A stretch of DNA of 61,911 nucleotides from Candidatus Gastranaerophilales bacterium (GCA_947630535.1 CANRHZ010000006.1:1-61911); one strand, 5' to 3'. Positions 1 through 8,739 are shown, counted from the stretch's first letter. The notes: generated by a model from the sequence alone, not told the origin. Made by a program: numbers and translations.

Positions 1-635
1 CCTCATCCGTTATTACTCTAAACGGAAATACACTTGAATTTCCAACATCTGTAAATAAATTAAATAATGTATTAACAAATGCCCAAAATAAAGCAACGGA
101 TACGGATGCTGCCGCTTTTGAAACTGTAAACGGTGAATCAATAGCACTTTTTTATAATCCCACTTGTGAATCAGACCATCAGGATAAAAACCACTATGCA
201 GGTCAAGTATTTTGTGTAAATATGATATATGATCTTAACGGTTTAAAAGGGCCAAATGAAGTCGGAAAAGATGTTGGGTTTATGACCGTACTTTATAGAG
301 CAAACAGTGTCGTTGTTGCTCCAAATCCATTTTTAACCAATGCTGGAATTGGCACGTCCTATCCTAAAGAAGGTGCAACCGGAGATTCAAAAAATGATGC
401 AGCCGACCTTTGCACAAAACAGAGTGAAGATGTTAAGCTCCCGGATAGAGATGAATTAGTCTCAATGTTTGTTAATGCTAAATTAATAGACATGCTTGGA
501 TCGCAAGGTTTCTGGTCCGGCTCAGTCATTTCTTCGGGCCAAAGCGGGCTTGCATGGGCGCAAGGCATGGATACAGGTATACGTGAAAGATGTAGCCGCA
601 CACGTACGCAATATGTTCGTTGTTTAAAAAAATAA
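1..635 (+). CDS. Pilin-like protein with DUF1566/Lcl-like C-terminal domain, copy 1 (5' end outside window)
   Basis: The frame is open from the first base (first full codon at position 3) and ends with TAA at 633-635, so the N-terminus lies outside the window. What is visible aligns along its length with the next gene: a shared core TDAAAFETVNGESIALFY, a cysteine pair, the pseudopilin-like segment DLNGLKGPNEVGKD, then a C-terminal part with LPDRDEL, FWSGS, AWAQGM and a final VRCLKK. The LP.RDEL ... WS ... AW ... VRC pattern is that of DUF1566/Lcl-C domains, which have a C-type-lectin-like fold. Family knowledge places such domains at the tip of surface proteins. The pilin assignment rests on the paralogue at 940-1913, which retains the prepilin N-terminus. 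A role as a minor pilin or pilus-borne adhesin is inferred. Confidence 0.75.
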   Translation, partial: SSVITLNGNTLEFPTSVNKLNNVLTNAQNKATDTDAAAFETVNGESIALFYNPTCESDHQDKNHYAGQVFCVNMIYDLNGLKGPNEVGKDVGFMTVLYRANSVVVAPNPFLTNAGIGTSYPKEGATGDSKNDAADLCTKQSEDVKLPDRDELVSMFVNAKLIDMLGSQGFWSGSVISSGQSGLAWAQGMDTGIRERCSRTRTQYVRCLKK

Positions 636-657
636 TTTAAATTAGTCTTATATTAAA

Positions 658-697
658 ATCTCGCAATTTATTTTTTAAACTTGCGGGATTTTTTTAT
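658..697 (+). terminator. Intrinsic terminator of pilin-like copy 1
   Basis: ATCTCGCAA (658-666) pairs with TTGCGGGAT (681-689) as a 9-bp stem with one G-T wobble, followed directly by a run of seven T. It lies 22 bases after the stop codon. The same TTGCGGGATTTTTT arm recurs after copy 2 and, as a fragment, before copy 3. Confidence 0.8.
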
Positions 698-873
698 ATT
701 TTAAAATTTTAGTTGTTTGTATGTTTTTATGGTTTTAGCCAGACTTTTTTGGTTTTTATTCTGATATCTTTGGTTTTTTTACTCTCCTTGTATACTTTTT
801 TTCATGCCCCGATATGGCATAATTTGGATGCTTTTTACCTATACCCTTTGAACAGGGATAAAAAATCTTATAG
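698..873. other. T-rich intergenic stretch between pilin-like genes
   Basis: Between the terminator of copy 1 and the promoter block of copy 2 lies very T-rich DNA. A 61-codon open frame at 713-898 encodes a low-complexity hydrophobic string, has no ribosome binding site and runs into the promoter block, so I do not call it a gene. I see no other feature here. Confidence 0.5.
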
Positions 874-942
874 TCTTGAAATCTATAAAACAATTTGATA
901 AAATAAAATTGTACTAAAATATAGATGGGAGTTTAATTTATG
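874..942 (+). promoter_or_regulatory. Conserved promoter/leader block of the pilin-like family
   Basis: These 69 bases, ending in the ATG at 940, match the 69 bases at 61831-61899 upstream of the third pilin-like gene at 64 positions, including about 49 consecutive identical bases. The block contains GTACTAAAATATAG, a plausible -10 region, TTGATA at 895-900 as a possible but poorly spaced -35, and the Shine-Dalgarno GGGAG at 927-931, eight bases before the ATG. Conservation through the ATG argues that 940 is the true start. A degenerate copy lies at 1953-2000. Confidence 0.75.
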
Positions 943-1913
943 GTTAAATTGTTTGGAGCTTACCCCCCCCCCCCAAGGGATTAGGCGGATTTACTTTAGC
1001 TGAAGTATTGATAACACTAACGATAATAGGTATCGTTGCAGCGATAACGCTACCTTCATTATTAGTTAATGTCAATGACAAAGCATGGAATGCTCAAAGA
1101 AAAGCCTTATACGCAAGAATGAGTCAAGCAATAGGAGAGATGGATAGTATTTCAGGTTACGGCTCATCAAACGGGCAAAGTGAAGAAGAAATAAAAGAAG
1201 GCGTCGCAGAAGCCTTTATAATTGATGGTTTATCAAAAGTTTATCGTGTTCAAAATGTATGTAATAAAAATAACCTCACTGCATGCGGAATTCCATCAAG
1301 TATAATTACATTGGATGGAAACACTATGGTTTTTCCAAAAACAAGAGAAGATCTTAATGAGGATGCATCACAAGCAATGGATACTGATGCTGCCGCCTTT
1401 GAAACCGTTAACGGGGAATCTATTGCTCTCTTTTACAATCCAACATGTGAATCTGACCATCCAAATGAAAGCCACTATGCAGGTCAAGTATTTTGTGTAA
1501 ATATGATATATGACCTAAACGGCCTAAAGGGGCCAAACGAGGTTGGAAAAGATGTTGGTTTTATTACGGTACTCTATAGGACAAATAGCGTTGTTGTAGC
1601 CCCAAATCCATTCCCAAGTGATGCAGGAAATGGCGCATCTTATCCAAAAAGCGGGGCAACAGGTAATGCTGCAAATGATGCTTCAAGTCTTTGCACCAAA
1701 CAGGCAGATGATGCAAGGCTCCCCGATAGAGATGAACTTGCTTCAATGTATATAAACCGTTCTTTACTTGGTATGACATCCGATGACTACTGGTCAGCTT
1801 CTGTAGTATCTTCAGGTTCAGATGGGTTTGCGTGGGAGCAGGCCATGTACTATGGGCTCCGCTACAGGGATACCCGCTCGCACATTGACAATGTTCGCTG
1901 CGTTAAAAGATAA
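940..1913 (+). CDS. Pilin-like protein with DUF1566/Lcl-like C-terminus, copy 2; out of frame at a C12 tract (phase-off as sequenced)
   Basis: ATG 940 follows a good GGGAG ribosome binding site, but its frame hits TAG at 982-984 just after a run of 12 C (963-974). One more C, or two fewer, would fuse the leader MVKLFGAYPPPPKGLGG to FTLAEVLITL, giving a classical prepilin leader with Gly at -1, Phe at +1 (990-992) and Glu at +5, followed by a hydrophobic helix. In the downstream frame there is a stop at 945 and no ATG, GTG or TTG before TTG 1008, which would remove the cleavage site. The ON form would have about 324 residues. The mature part carries cysteine pairs, DLNGLKGPNEVGKD and a C-terminal LPDRDEL / YWSAS / AWEQAM / VRCVKR region of DUF1566 type. 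Slipped-strand phase variation of a surface pilin or adhesin is inferred; a sequencing error in the homopolymer is the alternative. Confidence 0.8.
963..974 (+). repeat. Poly-C tract (C12), putative simple-sequence contingency locus
   Basis: Twelve consecutive C lie in an AT-rich genome, between the start codon and the prepilin peptidase site of copy 2. The tract would be read as proline codons. Lengths of 10 or 13 restore the frame; 11 and 12 do not. The next longest C or G run I noticed is 7 bases, inside gyrA. Confidence 0.85.
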
Positions 1914-1919
1914 TTATGC

Positions 1920-1948
1920 CATCCCATAAAAATTCTTGCGGGATTTTT
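1920..1948 (+). terminator. Weak terminator after pilin-like copy 2
   Basis: ATCCC and GGGAT arms flank a 14-base loop and are followed by six T. The right arm TTGCGGGATTTTTT is the same as in the terminator of copy 1, but the left arm has decayed, leaving only about five pairs. Confidence 0.45.
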
Positions 1949-1952
1949 TATA

Positions 1953-2000
1953 TCTTGAAAGTTAAAAATGATTTGATAAATAAAATAGTAATAATTATAG
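1953..2000 (+). repeat. Degenerate remnant of the pilin promoter block
   Basis: TCTTGAAAGTTAAAAATG followed by ATTTGATAAATAAAATAG repeats the beginning of the block at 874-942 and 61831-61899 with scattered changes and a one-base gap, then runs into the terminator at 1995. No start codon or pilin gene follows. It looks like the scar of a lost third array member. Confidence 0.6.
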
Positions 2001-2029
2001 CCCGTTAATTTCGGGCTATAATTTTTTTT
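1995..2029 (+). terminator. Strong intrinsic terminator between the pilin array and gyrA
   Basis: TTATAGCCCG (1995-2004) and CGGGCTATAA (2012-2021) form a perfect 10-bp stem with a 7-base loop, followed by eight T on the plus strand. It stops plus-strand transcription before the convergent gyrA. The minus side has only a short AT-rich tail. Confidence 0.8.
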
Positions 2030-2063
2030 GGTTTAAATCCGCTATTTTATGACTTAAGTTTAA

Positions 2064-4598
2064 TTATTCAAGCCCAAGGTTTGTTTGAGATGTGTTATCA
2101 TCTTCGGGACTTTTTTCTATAATTTCTTTGTCATCTGATTCATCAGGGTCAATAATCTTATTTACGGAAACCACACTGTCACCTTCTTGAAGGTTTTGAA
2201 CCTTAACTCCGGTTGCGGGGCGCCCTTGTCTTGAAATATCTGATGCACTAACTCTTGTAACCACACCGTTAGCTGAAACTACCATTATTTCGTCTTTTTC
2301 TTCCACTATGGTGAGTGCCACGAGCCTTGAAGATGATGTCTTAAACTTCGTTGCAATTAAGCCGAGCCCGCCTCTATTTTGAGGTCTGAATTCTGACAGT
2401 TTGGAGCGTTTCCCGAAACCGTCCGAAGTTAAAACAAGTAAATCGGCATCATAGTCCCTTGGAACAACGTCACAACCTATAATTGTGTCCCCTGTTCTTA
2501 ACTTCATTGAGTTAACCCCTCTTGCTGACCTTCCAAGAGGCCTTAAATCCGAAATAGCAAACCTGATTGCCATACCGCAAGCCGTTCCTATAATAACTTC
2601 GTCATTATCTTTTGCAAGCTTAACCCAATTTAGAGTATCGTTTTCTTCCAAAGTGATGGCTATTATGCCCGACCTTCTAATATTTGAGAAGTTATCAAGA
2701 CTTATGCGCTTAATATATCCTTCTTTTGTAAGCATTATAAGGTTTGTTGCAGAGTCAAATTTAGAAACCGGAACAACCGCCGTAATTTGTTCATTTTGTT
2801 CAATCGGAAGGACATTTATAATCGGAAGCCCTTTTGATTGCCTTGAGCCTTCGGGGAAATCATAGACATTTAAACTGTATACAATTCCTTTAGAGGAGAA
2901 GAAAAGAACCTTGTCGTGCATTTTTGCGGTGAAGAAATGTTCAACATCGTCATCCTCTTTTGTTTTCATTCCGCCCTTTCCTCTTGTTGCACGGTTTTGC
3001 CTTTCAAAAGTATCAAGCGAAATTCTTTTTATATACCCTTGGCGGGTGATAAACACTGCCATTGAGGTGTTAGGGGTTAAATCCTCAATGTTTAATTCCC
3101 CCTGCTCCGGCAGGATTTGAGTTTTTCTTTCGTCCCCGTATTTTTCTTTATCTTCGTCAAGTTCCTGTTTAATAATGGTTAAAATTTTATTTCTGTCCGC
3201 AAGGATTGCTTCGTACTCTTTAATTTTATCCAACAGGTCGTTGTATTCTGCTCTTATTTTATCTTGTTCCAAGCCCGTTAAACGTCTTAACTGCATTTCC
3301 AAGATTGCATTTGCCTGATCAACATCAAGCCCGAATCTGTTCATTAAGCCTTCTCTTGCAGCATCAGTTGTTTTGGATTTTTTAATCAATTCAATAACTT
3401 CATCCAGTGCATTTAGGGCAATCATTAAACCTTCTAATATGTGCGCTCTGGCTTTTGCCTTTTTGAGGAAGAAAATGGTTCTTCTTGTGATGACTTCAAC
3501 CCTGTGCTCAACAAATTCGTTTAAAACTTCATAAAGGTTTAAAAGTCTTGGTTGTTGTCCGACAAGCGCAACCATATTAACTCCGAATGTTGTTAAAAGC
3601 GGAGTTTGTTTATAAAGATTATTTCTTACAACATCAGGTTTTGCATCTCTTTTTAATTCAATAACAATTCTGATGCCTTCTCTGTCTGATTCATCTCTTA
3701 TGTCTGAAATTCCTTTAACTTTTTCATCTTTAACGAGTTCGGCTATTTTCATAATAAGCTGCGCTTTATTTACCTGATAAGGAAGTTCGGTTACGACAAT
3801 TGCCGTTTTTGATTGTTTTCCCGCCCCCCCTTGAATTTCTTCAATTGAAGAAACGGCAGACATTTTTATCGAACCTCTGCCCGTTTCATAAGCTTTTTTA
3901 ATTTCTGATGTACCTATTATTGTTGCAGCAGTGGGGAAATCAGGCCCTTTTATATATTCCATTAACCCTTCGTTTGTAATTTCGGGATTATCAATTAAAG
4001 CTTTTGTCCCGTCTACAATTTCGCACAGATTGTGCGGAGGTATGTTTGTTGCCATGCCGACGGCAATACCCGAAACACCGTTTAATAAAAGCATTGGTAA
4101 TCTTACAGGCAATACGGCGGGTTCTTGAAGCGAGCCGTCAAAGTTTGGCATAAATTCAACCGTTTCGCAATCAATATCCGCAAGCATTGAGGTTGTAATT
4201 TTGTGCATTCTTGCTTCGGTATACCTCATAGCTGCGGCAGAGTCTCCGTCAACCGAACCGAAGTTCCCATGTCCGTCAACCGTTAAATATCTTGTTGCAA
4301 AGTCTTGAGCCATACGAACAAGCGCTTCATAAACGGAAGAATCGCCGTGGGGATGGTATTTACCCAAAACTTCTCCGACTATTCTGGCACACTTTTTAAA
4401 TGGCTTATCGGGCGCCATACCAAGTTCATTCATTGCAAAAAGTATTCTTCTGTGAACAGGTTTAAGCCCGTCCCTTACATCGGGAAGCGCACGTCCTATA
4501 ATAACACTCATTGCATAATCTATATAAGAGCGTTTCATTTCATCTCTGATATTAACGGGTACAATTTTCCCGTGATCAAATAAATTAGTTTGACTCAA
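2064..4598 (-). CDS. gyrA: DNA gyrase subunit A
   Basis: This 844-residue protein has the normal GyrA length. It is the breakage-reunion subunit of the A2B2 gyrase that introduces negative supercoils. The catalytic tyrosine is Y126 in [10 protein letters not shown]. The quinolone-determining segment reads [12 protein letters not shown], with Ser87 and Glu91 at the places of E. coli S83 and D87. The C-terminal beta-pinwheel begins near residue 500. Its box region, [10 protein letters not shown] followed by KEDD and VEHF, differs from the E. coli QRRGGKG form and resembles cyanobacterial GyrA as I recall it. The start is TTG 4598, supported by GAGGAG at 4606-4611 with 7-base spacing. It is monocistronic, convergent with the pilin array and divergent from nadE; gyrB is not in the window. 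Confidence 0.97.
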   Translation of the reverse strand: MSQTNLFDHGKIVPVNIRDEMKRSYIDYAMSVIIGRALPDVRDGLKPVHRRILFAMNELGMAPDKPFKKCARIVGEVLGKYHPHGDSSVYEALVRMAQDFATRYLTVDGHGNFGSVDGDSAAAMRYTEARMHKITTSMLADIDCETVEFMPNFDGSLQEPAVLPVRLPMLLLNGVSGIAVGMATNIPPHNLCEIVDGTKALIDNPEITNEGLMEYIKGPDFPTAATIIGTSEIKKAYETGRGSIKMSAVSSIEEIQGGAGKQSKTAIVVTELPYQVNKAQLIMKIAELVKDEKVKGISDIRDESDREGIRIVIELKRDAKPDVVRNNLYKQTPLLTTFGVNMVALVGQQPRLLNLYEVLNEFVEHRVEVITRRTIFFLKKAKARAHILEGLMIALNALDEVIELIKKSKTTDAAREGLMNRFGLDVDQANAILEMQLRRLTGLEQDKIRAEYNDLLDKIKEYEAILADRNKILTIIKQELDEDKEKYGDERKTQILPEQGELNIEDLTPNTSMAVFITRQGYIKRISLDTFERQNRATRGKGGMKTKEDDDVEHFFTAKMHDKVLFFSSKGIVYSLNVYDFPEGSRQSKGLPIINVLPIEQNEQITAVVPVSKFDSATNLIMLTKEGYIKRISLDNFSNIRRSGIIAITLEENDTLNWVKLAKDNDEVIIGTACGMAIRFAISDLRPLGRSARGVNSMKLRTGDTIIGCDVVPRDYDADLLVLTSDGFGKRSKLSEFRPQNRGGLGLIATKFKTSSSRLVALTIVEEKDEIMVVSANGVVTRVSASDISRQGRPATGVKVQNLQEGDSVVSVNKIIDPDESDDKEIIEKSPEDDNTSQTNLGLE

Positions 4599-4643
4599 AA
4601 TTTAACTCCTCAAAAATCTGTATGTGCTTTTATACACAACATT

Positions 4644-4673
4644 ATTGTACTACAAGAAAATTATAATTTGCAA
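4644..4673 (-). promoter_or_regulatory. Probable gyrA promoter
   Basis: On the minus strand TTGCAA (4668-4673) and TACAAT (4644-4649) are separated by 18 bases, close to a sigma-70 consensus, and lie about 45 bases upstream of the TTG start. Confidence 0.5.
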
Positions 4674-4728
4674 ATTTATTAAATTAAAAAAGTTTGAATG
4701 CTTTTTATTTTTTTGTTAATTTTAAACT

Positions 4729-6642
4729 ATGCTAGAAGTTACAAGTTTGATAAATTTAGAATTAAATGGGCAGAAGGTTAATAAAAAAGATACAATAACC
4801 AGATTAAGACCCCTCGTGAATAAAAATACAATTGCTTTAGCTCAGGTTGACCCTATAGTTGGAGATATTGAATACAACTTTAACAAAGCAAAAATATTCA
4901 TTGAATGGGCAAATGAACTCAAGCTCGGTGCAATAATTTTTCCGGAACTGTTTTTGATGGGATATCCCGTTTTCGATATTATAGACAGATTTCCCTGTAT
5001 AGTTCAAAAAAATATAGAATACTTAGAAAAGCTTGCAAAGCTAACGGGCAAAACAAAGGTTTTAATCGGCTTTTGTGAATTTAACAGGTTTTATATCGGT
5101 AAGAGATATTTTAACTCGGTTGCGGTTCTTCAAGATAAAAAAATCGAAAAAATAATAAGAAAAACACTTTTGCCTGTGTATTCGGAATTCAATGATGCCA
5201 GATACTTTCAATCAGCAGAATTCAATCCGAAAGAAAGAATTGTTGAAATAGGAAGCTTAAAGGCAGGGATTGTAATTTGCGAAGAAAACTGGGCGGATAA
5301 GGATTTCTTTGATACTCCCGTATACGGGTTTGACCCTGTAGATGAGATTGTTAAAACGCAAAAACCCGACATTATAATCAACTGTTCATCTTCACCTACA
5401 CGTGCCAAAAAAGAGCAGCTTTTAAACAACATGCTCTCTTTTGTATCAAAAAAACACTCTACCCCGATTGTATATGTTAATCAGGTAGGTTCAGTCGACA
5501 ATATTACATTTTCGGGCTCATCAAGATGTTATGATTCCGAAGGTAAAATAATTGCAAGGGCAAAATCTTTTGAAGAACAGTTCTTTCTTTTTCAAATGCC
5601 CTCAAAAACTCCCGCTAAAAGCAATATAAACCATATTTTTTCTCTTCCCTCTGGTCTAGAGCAAAGTTTGAACGAGCAAAAGGCATTTTCTCTTGACTAT
5701 GAACCTGATTTAGAGAGAACCTATCTTACAATAATAAGCTCCATTCGAAACTATTTCAAGAAAAACGGCTTCTATAGGGCGGTTCTTGGAGTTTCAGGCG
5801 GGCTTGATTCTTCCGTTTGTGCGGTTTTATTGTCTGATGCGCTCGGGAGCCAAAATGTATTTGCAATTTCAATGCCATCAAAAATAACAAGTTCTGAAAG
5901 TAAAACCGACGCAAAAAGGTTGTGTGAGAATTTGGGGGTTAATTACCTTGAAATACCGATTGTGGATATGGTAAATATTTCAAGTTCAACTTTTAGCGGT
6001 GTTTTTGATACGGTTCAAAAAAAATGGGATAAAAGATATAAAGCCCCCCTTACAATGGATAATATTCAGGCAAGAAGCAGAGCTATGATACTTTGGGGTG
6101 TTTCAAACGAGTTTGAAGGGACAATCCCTATTGCTACAAGCGACAAATCCGAACTATATATGGGTTATGCAACAATTAACGGAGATATGTCGGGCGGGTT
6201 TGCTCCCATTGCGGATGTTACAAAAACTAAACTCTTTGCTCTTGCAAGATGGTTAAATTCAAACAGAATTCAAAAAGATGTAATACCGAGAGAAATTATA
6301 AACAAGCGCCCCGGAGCCGAACTTGCGATAGATGAAAAAACGGGTAAACCTTTATTGGCGGAAGATGCGCTTATGCCATATGAATTTTTGGATGAAATTA
6401 TATGGAGAATTGAAAATTTGCACCAAACAAAAGAAGAAATGTTAAAAGAGTGGTTTTTATATGAACACAAAAATAACATTACAAACAAACAAAAATCAGA
6501 ATGGATTGATAAATTTTATAAAAGGGTACAAAGCGCATTATTTAAATGGTCAATTATGCCTCCATCCCCGATTGTGGATGCAAGGTCAATTAATAAGACC
6601 GAATACAACCAGCCGATTACTTCAAAACTCAAATTCTATTAA
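4729..6642 (+). CDS. nadE: Glutamine-dependent NAD+ synthetase
   Basis: This two-domain NadE of 637 residues catalyses the ATP- and glutamine-dependent amidation of nicotinate adenine dinucleotide to NAD+. The N-terminal nitrilase-type glutaminase (about 34-300) shows the Glu-Lys-Cys triad: E73 in FPELFLMGYP, K145 in RKTLLPVY and C184 in VICEENW. The C-terminal synthetase domain (from about 330) has the PP-loop SGGLDSS at 356-362 and TSDKSELYMGY. The length matches the long eukaryote/Mycobacterium-like type. ATG 4729 has no Shine-Dalgarno sequence, but the glutaminase domain begins only about 33 residues later and no better start is nearby. It is divergent from gyrA and appears to be a single gene. 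Confidence 0.95.
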   Translation: MLEVTSLINLELNGQKVNKKDTITRLRPLVNKNTIALAQVDPIVGDIEYNFNKAKIFIEWANELKLGAIIFPELFLMGYPVFDIIDRFPCIVQKNIEYLEKLAKLTGKTKVLIGFCEFNRFYIGKRYFNSVAVLQDKKIEKIIRKTLLPVYSEFNDARYFQSAEFNPKERIVEIGSLKAGIVICEENWADKDFFDTPVYGFDPVDEIVKTQKPDIIINCSSSPTRAKKEQLLNNMLSFVSKKHSTPIVYVNQVGSVDNITFSGSSRCYDSEGKIIARAKSFEEQFFLFQMPSKTPAKSNINHIFSLPSGLEQSLNEQKAFSLDYEPDLERTYLTIISSIRNYFKKNGFYRAVLGVSGGLDSSVCAVLLSDALGSQNVFAISMPSKITSSESKTDAKRLCENLGVNYLEIPIVDMVNISSSTFSGVFDTVQKKWDKRYKAPLTMDNIQARSRAMILWGVSNEFEGTIPIATSDKSELYMGYATINGDMSGGFAPIADVTKTKLFALARWLNSNRIQKDVIPREIINKRPGAELAIDEKTGKPLLAEDALMPYEFLDEIIWRIENLHQTKEEMLKEWFLYEHKNNITNKQKSEWIDKFYKRVQSALFKWSIMPPSPIVDARSINKTEYNQPITSKLKFY

Positions 6643-6672
6643 GCAAATTTGAGTTGAATTATTGTAAAAAAT

Positions 6673-6700
6673 TTGTATATCAAATTTATTAATGTATAAT
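6673..6700 (+). promoter_or_regulatory. Probable bamA promoter
   Basis: TTGTAT (6673-6678) and a perfect TATAAT (6695-6700) are 16 bases apart. The predicted transcription start near 6707 leaves a leader of about 23 bases before ATG 6730. Confidence 0.6.
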
Positions 6701-6729
6701 TTTATTATCACTTTTAAAATTTAGAGAAG

Positions 6730-8739
6730 ATGAAATTTAAAATACATAAAAATCTTATATCTTTATCTATAATCACATGCTTTATTTTTTCTTCATGTGC
6801 ACCTTCTTATGCCATTAACCTTAAATTTTGGAAGAAAAATGATAAACAAAAACAAGAGCAGAATACAGATAATAATGTTAAAGAATACAATTCTTCAAAC
6901 GAAACCCCAAATGAAGATGAGATTTTGCCCGATTCAAATATTGAAAGTGCCGAACAAATTGACTCTGACAGTGTTAATCAAGATGAAGATGATCTTGTTT
7001 ATGTAAAAAGTTTTGAGGTGCTTGGAAATAATTTAATTGATGCATCCTTCATAAAAGGAATTGTATCAAGCAAAGAAGGACATATATACGATAGAAAAGC
7101 CGTTACAAAAGATTTAAATAACCTTTATGCAACGGGATACTTTACTCAAAATATAAGGGCGGTTCCGATTAAGCTTGATGACGGGAATATGCGCCTTAGA
7201 ATTGTTGTTGAAGAAAACCCGCCCGTGACAGGCTTCACGATAGAGGGAAATAATTCAGTTCCAACGGCAGACATTTTATCAATTTTGGAGCCGCTTGAAG
7301 GCAAACCTCAAAATATAATTGAACTTAACCTTGCAATTGATCGTATACAAGAGCTCTATACTTCAAGGGGGTATATTCTTGCAAGGGTTTCCGATATGAC
7401 AGATGACCCCGACGGTATAATCAACCTTAAGATAAGTGAGGGTACAATAGGGGATATAAAGGTAATCGGAAATAATAAAACAAAAGATTTTATAGTAAAG
7501 AGAAACATATTATCCTCAACAGGCGAAGTATACAACGAAAATGTTATGCGTACCGACATTATGCGCCTGATGGGAACACAAGCATTCAGAGATGTCCAAA
7601 GAGATATCGTAATGAATGAAAATACGGGATTGTATGATATTACAATTGAACTTGAAGAACAAAGGACGGGAAAAATTTCTTTAGGGGTCGGCGTTGATTC
7701 AAGTTCGGGGTTCTTTGGCTCGGTTGGTTTTGGTGAAAACAACTTTAGGGGCCTGGGACAAAAAATTAATTTAAATCTTATGGCCGGCACCGGTATCCTG
7801 ATGAACGATAACAGTATCTTAAGACGTGCAAACTGGCAGGCTGAATTATCGTTTTTGGAACCCCATTTTAAAAAGGAAAATCAATCTTTAGGATTTAGAG
7901 CTTTTTATAGAAACTTTGGTTCGTATCAAGTGCCCCTTGCAATCGAAAAACGATACGGCGGTGATGTTACACTCGCAAGAGTGTTTGAAAAATACCCAAG
8001 GTTAACGGGAAGCGTTTCTCTCGGTGTTGAAGATGTCAACATAAGCGAAGGAGATTACGGCGAGATTAGCAACCTGTTTAGAGCGCACGGTCTTTCAATG
8101 TCACAAAGGGCAAAACAGTTGGAAGGCGGCTTTTATCTCAGGGCAATTCCCGCTATTGTATTTGACACAAGAGATAATCCAACCAACCCAAGACACGGTG
8201 TTGTTGCAAGAGTCAGCCTTGAAGAAGCGCTCGGGGTTTCATCGGATGCGGAAACATACGGAAAACTTGAAGGTGTTGTAAGAAAATTTATTCCTGCGGG
8301 TAAAAAATCTTCATTCGTTGTTACGGCAAGAGGCGGCGGCATGTTAAACGGCAATGTACCCGAATTTGCCATGTTTTCAATGGGCGGCCCATACTCGGTC
8401 AGGGGTTTCAATATATCTGAAGTCGGCATGGGTGAAGGCTATATGATGGGCAGTATAGAATACAGAACCCCGATACCTTTTATAGACAGACTTACTACAA
8501 ACACTTTCATAAACAACATAAGGTTGGCTGCATTTGTTGACGGCGGCAAAGTATTCTCACAATCTTTAACGGACAAACTATATGACAGACCCGGTTATGC
8601 TATAACCGCAGGTGCCGGAATAAGAATATTCATACCGGGACTTGGCCCCATCAATCTCGATTACGGCTATCCTCTTACCAATACGAAAGGTTCAAGAAGT
8701 AACGGATTCTTTACTTTCGGTATGGGTGATTTATTCTAA
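6730..8739 (+). CDS. bamA: Omp85/BamA-family outer membrane assembly protein
   Basis: This 669-residue protein inserts beta-barrel proteins into the outer membrane. It starts with a signal peptide of about 29 residues (basic MKFKIHK, a hydrophobic stretch, then APSYA). A Cys at about 23 (FSSC) makes a lipobox conceivable but not good. An acidic, Asn/Gln-rich linker follows, then three POTRA-like repeats (about 95-320) with recognisable VKSFEVLGNN, GFTIEGNN and IKVIGNNKT starts, and the C-terminal D15 surface-antigen barrel with MFSMGGPYSVRGF (the VRGF lid motif) and a terminal Phe. Three POTRA domains fit cyanobacterial Omp85 rather than the five of proteobacteria. It proves a diderm envelope. 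It is convergent with the next gene, with a 5-base gap. Confidence 0.92.
   Translation: MKFKIHKNLISLSIITCFIFSSCAPSYAINLKFWKKNDKQKQEQNTDNNVKEYNSSNETPNEDEILPDSNIESAEQIDSDSVNQDEDDLVYVKSFEVLGNNLIDASFIKGIVSSKEGHIYDRKAVTKDLNNLYATGYFTQNIRAVPIKLDDGNMRLRIVVEENPPVTGFTIEGNNSVPTADILSILEPLEGKPQNIIELNLAIDRIQELYTSRGYILARVSDMTDDPDGIINLKISEGTIGDIKVIGNNKTKDFIVKRNILSSTGEVYNENVMRTDIMRLMGTQAFRDVQRDIVMNENTGLYDITIELEEQRTGKISLGVGVDSSSGFFGSVGFGENNFRGLGQKINLNLMAGTGILMNDNSILRRANWQAELSFLEPHFKKENQSLGFRAFYRNFGSYQVPLAIEKRYGGDVTLARVFEKYPRLTGSVSLGVEDVNISEGDYGEISNLFRAHGLSMSQRAKQLEGGFYLRAIPAIVFDTRDNPTNPRHGVVARVSLEEALGVSSDAETYGKLEGVVRKFIPAGKKSSFVVTARGGGMLNGNVPEFAMFSMGGPYSVRGFNISEVGMGEGYMMGSIEYRTPIPFIDRLTTNTFINNIRLAAFVDGGKVFSQSLTDKLYDRPGYAITAGAGIRIFIPGLGPINLDYGYPLTNTKGSRSNGFFTFGMGDLF

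Noticed and set aside
713-898. 61-codon open frame between the pilin-like genes
   Set aside because: Low-complexity hydrophobic translation from T-rich DNA, no ribosome binding site, and it runs into the conserved promoter block.
1-1913. A complete diversity-generating retroelement in the pilin array
   Set aside because: No reverse transcriptase, accessory gene or template repeat is present in the window. Only the target-like codon pattern remains, reported as a lead.
3824-3830. Seven-C run inside gyrA as a second contingency tract
   Set aside because: Short, inside an essential gene with an intact frame, and it encodes conserved Gly residues. Slippage would be lethal.
4599-4728. Riboswitch or other structured leader before nadE
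   Set aside because: The region is short and very AT-rich. I could find no conserved stem pattern or terminator/antiterminator pair.
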